Positions 33,361 through 37,091 of a stretch of DNA of 37,091 nt are shown here, piece after piece. Under the pieces are notes generated by a model. The model saw only the letters and a program-made list of their open reading frames with translations, was not told the DNA's origin and did not search any database. Source of the stretch: a virus; IMG/VR virus record IMGVR_UViG_3300033149_000442, positions 1 to 37,091 of that record. One strand, written 5' to 3'. Made by a program: the position numbers and the translations under genes. Position 1 is the first letter of the stretch, and every line of letters begins with the position of its first letter.

Positions 33361-33720
33361 TTATCCTAATAAAGTTGGTTGCTCTGCTTGTGGTGTTAAT
33401 ATGTTAGCTGTCTGAGTAGTGACACTCCTAGCTCCACGCTGTCCTCTAGGGTCACGCGCCTCTGGTAACTGTGCATCCTCTACCAATGAAACATCTACCA
33501 CCTCTTCTGATCTTTGCTTCGGCATAAGTCTACCAAACTGGTGACCTACATCTTTAAATAACTTAGAACCGAAATCCTCAGTAGCTTCACCAATTCCTCC
33601 GAATAGGGAAGTCAAAGGCTTCTCTACTAAGTCTCTAGTTATATCCGTAGCACCCTCAGCTACATCACCTACGAAATCGGTTACATCCCCTAAAGCATCA
33701 TCAATAAAACCAAAAGCCAT
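33361..33720 (-). CDS. Small virion-associated protein between terminase and portal
   Basis: 119 aa starting MAFGFIDDALGDVTDFVGDV. The first 45 residues have an amphipathic, Gly/Ala/Asp-rich pattern, and the C-terminal half is polar and disordered-looking with PRGQRGARSV. Similar short proteins sit at this place in many podophages; function unknown. Confidence 0.7.
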   Translation of the reverse strand: MAFGFIDDALGDVTDFVGDVAEGATDITRDLVEKPLTSLFGGIGEATEDFGSKLFKDVGHQFGRLMPKQRSEEVVDVSLVEDAQLPEARDPRGQRGARSVTTQTANILTPQAEQPTLLG

Positions 33721-33728
33721 GTTATCTC

Positions 33729-35093
33729 CTAAATGATATCGTAATCATCCATTATTGCCTGTCTTTGTAAGTCTTCCGTATTACGACGACCTGTACGAGC
33801 AGGGTTGTATATCAGACCTAATTGCCTGAAAGCATCTGACCCATTAGAAGCCCAATCATGTAAAGGCTTATCCATAAACATCTTAGCCTTTGTATCATAC
33901 TTCCTCTGATAATTCTTCAACGCTGCTAACCCCTGCGCACAGTTCTGACCATCGAACCAACACTTAGGGAGTATCATCCTCACGGCATGGATACCATCAG
34001 CAACACTCTGTCTCTGTACTATATTAGTCCTTAATCCTAAATCCATCAAGGTTTCTTGTCTAGTCTGACCTGTCCCTAATTCCCTAGCCGCTCCATCGTG
34101 AGGTATATAGTGATCCCCATACACGTACGGCTTAAGCTTAATCTCTGCGGCATACCACTCAAGACCCTTACCTGCCATCTCTATATAATCAATGACGTGA
34201 ATCTCATTACCTACGTACTGGACAAACCAGATAGCAGTAGTATCGGATACCCCCAAATCCCAAAAGGTATCAACAGGTATAGTGTTGTCATAAGGTACTT
34301 TAGTAATCTGACCTGCTTTCTCCAAGTCGTTAATATACTTACCATAGTAGGCTCCCATCAATGCAGCTGCGAATGAACACTCATATTCCTGATCGTATTC
34401 TTCCTCCGTCATCGTCGCCCGTGCATCCTCTAATTCATCAAACTCCAATACCTTAGTCTCTGATGCCCTGTGGATTGCCACATACCAAGAATCAATACCC
34501 TTAGCTGCGTTAAATATATCCCAGAAATGGTTCTGCCCTTTAGGTGTACCAATAAATATAGCCCACCCCCTACGGTCAGATAGTGCAGGACGTATTACCT
34601 GCCCCCAAATCGTAGGGTCACACTGCGCATACTCATCCAGAATACAACCATCCAAGTAAATACCACGCAATGAATCAGGGTTCTCAGCCCCTAATAACAT
34701 AAATCTAATCTTATCACCCTTATCAGGGCGAGCAATATCAATCCGTAAGTCACCCTCATGTACCTTCACACCCGGAATATTCTTAGTAAAGTCTTTCAAA
34801 TACTCCCAAGCAACCCTCTTGGCCTGCCCGTATGTTGGTGCAATATAAGCATACTGCGGATTCTTCAAGTCACATCTAAGCCCTTGGTCAATCATCTCCA
34901 TAATAGCGAAGACTGTTTTACCAAAACGCCTGTGACATACCAGTACGTTAAATCTCTTCAGCTTCCCATGTAACCTAGCCTGAAACGGTCTAGGCGTATA
35001 GCCCATCTCTATGACCTGCTTACCTGCGTAAGCGTCCACCTCTTCGGGTGTAGGCATCAATGGATCTGAATATACGTTATATGGGTTGCTCAT
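33729..35093 (-). CDS. Terminase large subunit
   Basis: 454 aa. Walker A is VCHRRFGKT with Lys59-Thr60. Walker B and catalytic Glu are ILDEYAQ (Asp153, Glu154). The coupling motif is FIGTPKGQNHFWD. The nuclease domain begins DTFWDLGVSDTTAIWF with Asp279 and Asp284. It packages DNA through the portal and cuts concatemers. The start overlaps the previous stop (TAATG). Confidence 0.95.
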   Translation of the reverse strand: MSNPYNVYSDPLMPTPEEVDAYAGKQVIEMGYTPRPFQARLHGKLKRFNVLVCHRRFGKTVFAIMEMIDQGLRCDLKNPQYAYIAPTYGQAKRVAWEYLKDFTKNIPGVKVHEGDLRIDIARPDKGDKIRFMLLGAENPDSLRGIYLDGCILDEYAQCDPTIWGQVIRPALSDRRGWAIFIGTPKGQNHFWDIFNAAKGIDSWYVAIHRASETKVLEFDELEDARATMTEEEYDQEYECSFAAALMGAYYGKYINDLEKAGQITKVPYDNTIPVDTFWDLGVSDTTAIWFVQYVGNEIHVIDYIEMAGKGLEWYAAEIKLKPYVYGDHYIPHDGAARELGTGQTRQETLMDLGLRTNIVQRQSVADGIHAVRMILPKCWFDGQNCAQGLAALKNYQRKYDTKAKMFMDKPLHDWASNGSDAFRQLGLIYNPARTGRRNTEDLQRQAIMDDYDII

Positions 35094-35440
35094 TAAGATA
35101 ACCTTTTCTTCTTCTCTCTAATTGGATCAACTATCTTAGAAGGTGGTCTATTCATCCCACCCGGCTTAGTCGGATCAGGTGCAAGATCATATAGTCTCTG
35201 TATATGCTGGCGTACTCTATCTACACCATAAGACTTCATCAGCTCTATAGTCCCCTCCCGTGGGAACCCTGCTCTAACTGCCGCATCAAGGACACCACGG
35301 CCCACCTGCTCTTTAGTCTGCATAGAATCAATACCTAAATCAGCCATTGTCTGCTTAACCAGTTGAGTAGCAGCTACCTTAACTCTACGAGAGGATAGTC
35401 TACCTTCAGGTGTGGTTTCTAAATCCTTGAACTTAGACAT
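35093..35440 (-). CDS. Small unknown protein between small and large terminase genes
   Basis: 115 aa starting MSKFKDLETTPEGRLSSRRV. It is basic with helical segments (VKVAATQLVKQTMADLGI; TIELMKSYGVDRVRQHIQRL), which might form a helix-turn-helix. The ending IREKKKRLS is basic. It overlaps both neighbours by one base. A DNA-packaging accessory role is possible. Confidence 0.7.
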   Translation of the reverse strand: MSKFKDLETTPEGRLSSRRVKVAATQLVKQTMADLGIDSMQTKEQVGRGVLDAAVRAGFPREGTIELMKSYGVDRVRQHIQRLYDLAPDPTKPGGMNRPPSKIVDPIREKKKRLS

Positions 35441-35628
35441 TACTTACTCGCTTTCTTTTTAGATACCTTCTTCTTAGCTTTCTTCTTCACTACTGGCTTC
35501 TCCTCAGTCTTCGGTTCCTCCGATTTCTGCTCCGATAGCTTCAATAGCTTCTTCTCTTCCGCTTCCTTCTGCTCCATGAACGTGTTGAATGGAATCCTCT
35601 GACCGTTCACCAATACAAATTTCTTCAT
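35440..35628 (-). CDS. Small Lys-rich protein
   Basis: 62 aa, MKKFVLVNGQRIPFNTFMEQ then Glu/Lys-rich sequence ending in an extremely basic tail (KKKAKKKVSKKKASK). The tail resembles histone-like DNA- or RNA-binding tails. AGAGGT seven bases before the ATG supports translation. It overlaps the end of the small terminase gene by 125 bp in another frame, which is unusual. Its last 64 bp are free of overlap. Confidence 0.55.
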   Translation of the reverse strand: MKKFVLVNGQRIPFNTFMEQKEAEEKKLLKLSEQKSEEPKTEEKPVVKKKAKKKVSKKKASK

Positions 35629-36142
35629 TATTTACCTCTATAGTAGTTGGTTCTCTATTTATTCCAGTGTTTATTACAATCATAGCAGGAGCCGCGCTCT
35701 GCTGCAACACTTGTGGTTTAGCATTGAAAGCCTCTGGATTGCCACGTTCCGCTAATTTGAGGAATCCGTCGAACTGTAACTTATGCCCCGGAACTTCCTC
35801 CTTACTTGCACCATCCGCTCCCTTAAGTACCTCAACTGCTTTATCGTGGTAGTATTCTGCTCTATCCTTCCTAGCTATCTCCAAATTCTTTTTAAAATCT
35901 GGGTGGAATCTGCGCCAATTATACATTAAATGTAGAGGCGGCATCCCCTCAATCTCTGATATCTCATTCAGAGTCTTCCCTTCCCTCACCAAGTTGCAGA
36001 TCGCTTCCGCTATTTCCAAACTGTAGACGAAACTTGCGACGAGTCTCCCTGATGTCGCTACCAGTTCCCCTGTGTGGATATTGAATGTCTCTAATTCTTT
36101 TGTCTGCTTGTTTAGCAGTGTCATTGTGCTGCTTGTTTCCAA
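35504..36142 (-). CDS. Terminase small subunit (putative)
   Basis: 212 aa from a TTG start at 36142, chosen because a perfect GGAGG lies five bases upstream; the next ATG is at 36124. Residues 45-95 look like a helix-turn-helix plus helices: ICNLVREGKTLNEISEIEGM, then WRRFHPDFKKNLEIARKDRA. That pattern is typical of phage small terminases. The C-terminal 45 residues are acidic. It should recognise the packaging site. It is the first secure late gene, 180 bp downstream of a terminator. Confidence 0.7.
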   Translation of the reverse strand: METSSTMTLLNKQTKELETFNIHTGELVATSGRLVASFVYSLEIAEAICNLVREGKTLNEISEIEGMPPLHLMYNWRRFHPDFKKNLEIARKDRAEYYHDKAVEVLKGADGASKEEVPGHKLQFDGFLKLAERGNPEAFNAKPQVLQQSAAPAMIVINTGINREPTTIEVNNEEICIGERSEDSIQHVHGAEGSGREEAIEAIGAEIGGTED

Positions 36143-36287
36143 GGTTACCTCCCTTATGAAGACCTTTCTTTAGCTTCCTGACAACATTAGTCAGGTATCT
36201 ATAGCGTCGATTCGCTTTTTTTAATTTATTCCTTAGCTCTTTATTCTCTTCCCAGAGCTTCTTCAATAGTTCTTGCTCTTTATCCAT
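35964..36287 (-). CDS. Possible small coiled protein overlapping the small terminase gene
   Basis: ATG at 36287 opens MDKEQELLKKLWEENKELRN, a charged coiled helix, then basic sequence; 107 aa in all. No ribosome-binding site is visible. More than half lies inside the small terminase gene in another frame. The N-terminal half looks like protein, the C-terminal half like shadow sequence. It may be real, or chance. Confidence 0.3.
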   Translation of the reverse strand: MDKEQELLKKLWEENKELRNKLKKANRRYRYLTNVVRKLKKGLHKGGNLGNKQHNDTAKQADKRIRDIQYPHRGTGSDIRETRRKFRLQFGNSGSDLQLGEGREDSE

Positions 36288-36321
36288 AACATAGCGTAGC
36301 AGTGTCGCCAAGAAAAAGGAA

Positions 36322-36346
36322 GCCCCAGCTCATGGAAAACTGGGGC
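36322..36346 (-). terminator. Rho-independent terminator upstream of the late block
   Basis: GCCCCAG (36322-36328) pairs with CTGGGGC (36340-36346), loop 11 nt, followed on the - strand by TTCCTTTTTCTT. Transcripts entering from 36350 and beyond must pass it to reach the terminase and structural genes. Confidence 0.8.
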
Positions 36347-36377
36347 GGCGAACTAAGAGTTTTTCTGGCGAAGAAAA

Positions 36378-36430
36378 GACACTACTCAATGCTATACGGT
36401 TTACTGTTTTAGGTCATTGGGTAGTGCGTC
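36378..36430. repeat. Long-armed inverted repeat in the divergent region
   Basis: GACACTACTCAATG (36378-36391) and CATTGGGTAGTGCGTC (36415-36430) are inverted copies apart from a 2-base gap and one mismatch. They flank 23 bp. A TATAAT (36435-36440) lies just outside. Candidate operator or cruciform in the region between the two transcription blocks. Confidence 0.5.
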
Positions 36431-36499
36431 ATAGTATAATCGGTTTTTTGGTCTGTAGGCTAGGGGTGACCTATCGATGCCCTACAAGTTATAAAGGGG

Positions 36500-36571
36500 G
36501 GAGCCCCGACCCGCTAAAGCGCGCGCATACGCGCCCACGCGCCCGCGATGAATGAACGGGTGCGCCCGTGC
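36500..36571. other. GC-rich island in an AT-rich genome
   Basis: Roughly 70 bp dense in GCGC and CGCG steps, including two ACGCGCCC copies and ACGGGTGCGCCCGT, which can form a 5-bp stem. The composition differs sharply from the rest. No gene is present. Candidate origin, packaging or regulatory element. Confidence 0.5.
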
Positions 36572-36580
36572 TATACATAT

Positions 36581-36676
36581 CCCGTGGGATCAATTCGATA
36601 CTACCCTGTGGAGTCAATCTGACACTGACTGGTGTCACAATGCACCGCCGGTTCGGTGTCACATCGACACTAGGCT
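36581..36676. repeat. Degenerate 24-bp repeat (iteron-like) array
   Basis: Blocks at 36581 and 36605 align over 22 bp with six differences, all transitions. TCA-N4-GA(T/C)ACT-type cores lie at 36590-36602, 36614-36626 and 36659-36671. GGTGTCACA occurs at 36631-36639 and 36655-36663, again 24 bp apart. Dyads TGACAC-N6-GTGTCA (36620-36637) and GTGTC-N5-GACAC (36656-36670) are embedded. It may be a replication origin or binding sites for an activator of the promoter at 36701. Confidence 0.55.
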
Positions 36677-36700
36677 ACCTGATTTCAGCTACTTACAACT

Positions 36701-36716
36701 TGGCACAGGGCTTGCT
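36701..36716 (+). promoter_or_regulatory. Near-consensus sigma-54 promoter (-24/-12) for the early block
   Basis: TGGCACAGGGCTTGCT follows the sigma-54 pattern TGGCAC-R-N4-TTGC-W at every fixed position, with GG and GC separated by exactly 10 bp and a T before it. A start about 12 bp downstream, near 36727, would drive the + strand block, with repeat dyads 30-80 bp upstream in the usual place for activator sites. Confidence 0.6.
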
Positions 36717-36783
36717 TGTTAATTGGCAACGACATCATGGGCAATTGTGCTTGTGACAATATGCACTACTAAATCACGAACAG

Positions 36784-36948
36784 GTGAGGCGTAGGCACCT
36801 TTTAAGGGATGCGTACGACAAGCAAATAATTAAACCGGCAGATACTTACGCTAGGGTAAAGAAATTGGAAAAGTCTAAGAGATTAGTAGATAGATTATAC
36901 AACCAACTGCTAGATGCTTATGGAGTACCACCGTTACCAAAACAATAG
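36784..36948 (+). CDS. Small basic protein, first gene of the early block (putative)
   Basis: 54 aa from GTG at 36784, ending LDAYGVPPLPKQ at TAG 36946-36948. It is basic and helical (KKLEKSKRLVDRLYNQLL). No good ribosome-binding site is seen and the start is uncertain; the frame is open from 36757. It follows the sigma-54-like promoter and precedes the hexapeptide gene. Confidence 0.4.
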   Translation: MRRRHLLRDAYDKQIIKPADTYARVKKLEKSKRLVDRLYNQLLDAYGVPPLPKQ

Positions 36949-36952
36949 AACT

Positions 36953-36968
36953 TGGCATGATACGTGCA
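36953..36968 (+). promoter_or_regulatory. Second, weaker sigma-54-like element
   Basis: TGGCATGATACGTGCA has GG and GC exactly 10 bp apart and differs from the -24/-12 consensus at two positions. It lies about 60 bp before the hexapeptide gene start. A GTGAC-N6-GTCAC dyad follows at 36983-36998. Confidence 0.3.
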
Positions 36969-37030
36969 TAATAATAGTAAACGTGACGCTAATGTCACAT
37001 AATAGCCAAATAATGGCAAAGGATAGAATT

Positions 37031-37091
37031 ATGAGTATTTTCGATGGAATTAAGATTGACGTTGTTAAACCAGTAACAAGAGATGGAGAGG
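37031..37091 (+). CDS. 5' part of the hexapeptide-repeat protein (continues at base 1)
   Basis: ATG at 37031 follows a weak AGGAT ribosome-binding site. The visible part reads MSIFDGIKIDVVKPVTRDGE. The frame runs off the right edge with one base of the next codon (G). The first two bases of the window (AT) complete it to GAT, and the frame then continues as FYRIKALRDF. This exact continuity is the main evidence that the window is a circle cut inside this gene. A sigma-54-like element at 36953-36968 lies about 60 bp upstream. Confidence 0.8.
   Translation, partial: MSIFDGIKIDVVKPVTRDGE

Noticed and set aside
36434-36440. TATAAT (+) / TATACT (-) as a sigma-70 promoter
   Set aside because: No acceptable -35 at 16-18 bp spacing on either strand, so not listed as a promoter.
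36568-36756. 62-aa + strand reading frame in the divergent region
   Set aside because: No ribosome-binding site, poor protein character, and it runs through the repeat array and the sigma-54 promoter.

Overview
The window looks like the complete genome of a lytic, tailed, podovirus-type phage, opened at an arbitrary point. The reading frame that runs off the right edge (ATG at 37031) continues without a break, in the same frame, into the frame open at base 1. The joined gene makes sense: a conserved-looking N-terminus followed by 18 hexapeptide repeats. The molecule is therefore circular, or circularly permuted, at about 37.1 kb. The sequence is AT-rich and gene-dense, with many TAATG and ATGA stop/start overlaps. 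I see no integrase, no repressor, no tRNA and no phage RNA polymerase. A lipoprotein signal, a two-domain endolysin and sigma-54-type promoters point to a Gram-negative host. The host cannot be named from the sequence.

Layout. From 36784 across the edge to 12728 all genes are on the + strand (early and replication module). From 12691 to 36142 all genes are on the - strand (lysis, tail, internal virion proteins, capsid, portal, terminase). The two blocks converge with a short overlap at 12691-12728. They diverge from a roughly 430-bp non-coding region at 36350-36780. That region holds inverted repeats, a GC-rich island, a degenerate 24-bp repeat array and a near-consensus sigma-54 promoter facing the early block.

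The most unusual content is at 614-4257. It is a compact ubiquitin-like cassette: a 67-aa Ubl ending in Gly-Gly-Asn-Lys, a 588-aa E2-like protein with an HPH...ICWGN active site, a JAMM/JAB peptidase and a short ThiF/E1. The order matches the Ubl-E2-JAB-ThiF core of PRTRC cassettes, known mainly from plasmids and other mobile elements. A terminator after the Ubl gene probably makes Ubl more abundant than the enzymes. The cassette sits at the head of the early block, so an early role in host takeover, counter-defence or replication is plausible but not shown.

The replication genes follow: primase-polymerase/SF3 helicase, SNF2-like helicase, putative ssDNA-binding protein, family A DNA polymerase and VRR-NUC nuclease, with several small unknowns. 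The late block reads, in transcription order: small terminase, two small proteins, large terminase, small virion protein, portal, Bbp19-like protein, scaffold, major capsid, probable decoration protein, tail tubes A and B (gp11/gp12-like), a gp14-like internal protein, a gp15-like internal protein, a 1145-aa ejection protein, tail-fibre/appendage genes with C1q-like and LamG-like domains, an XhlA-like membrane protein, endolysin, small lysis-region genes, a lipoprotein and a metallophosphoesterase. The gp14- and gp15-like genes are each broken by an apparent +1 frameshift. These are either real indels, sequence errors, or recoding sites.
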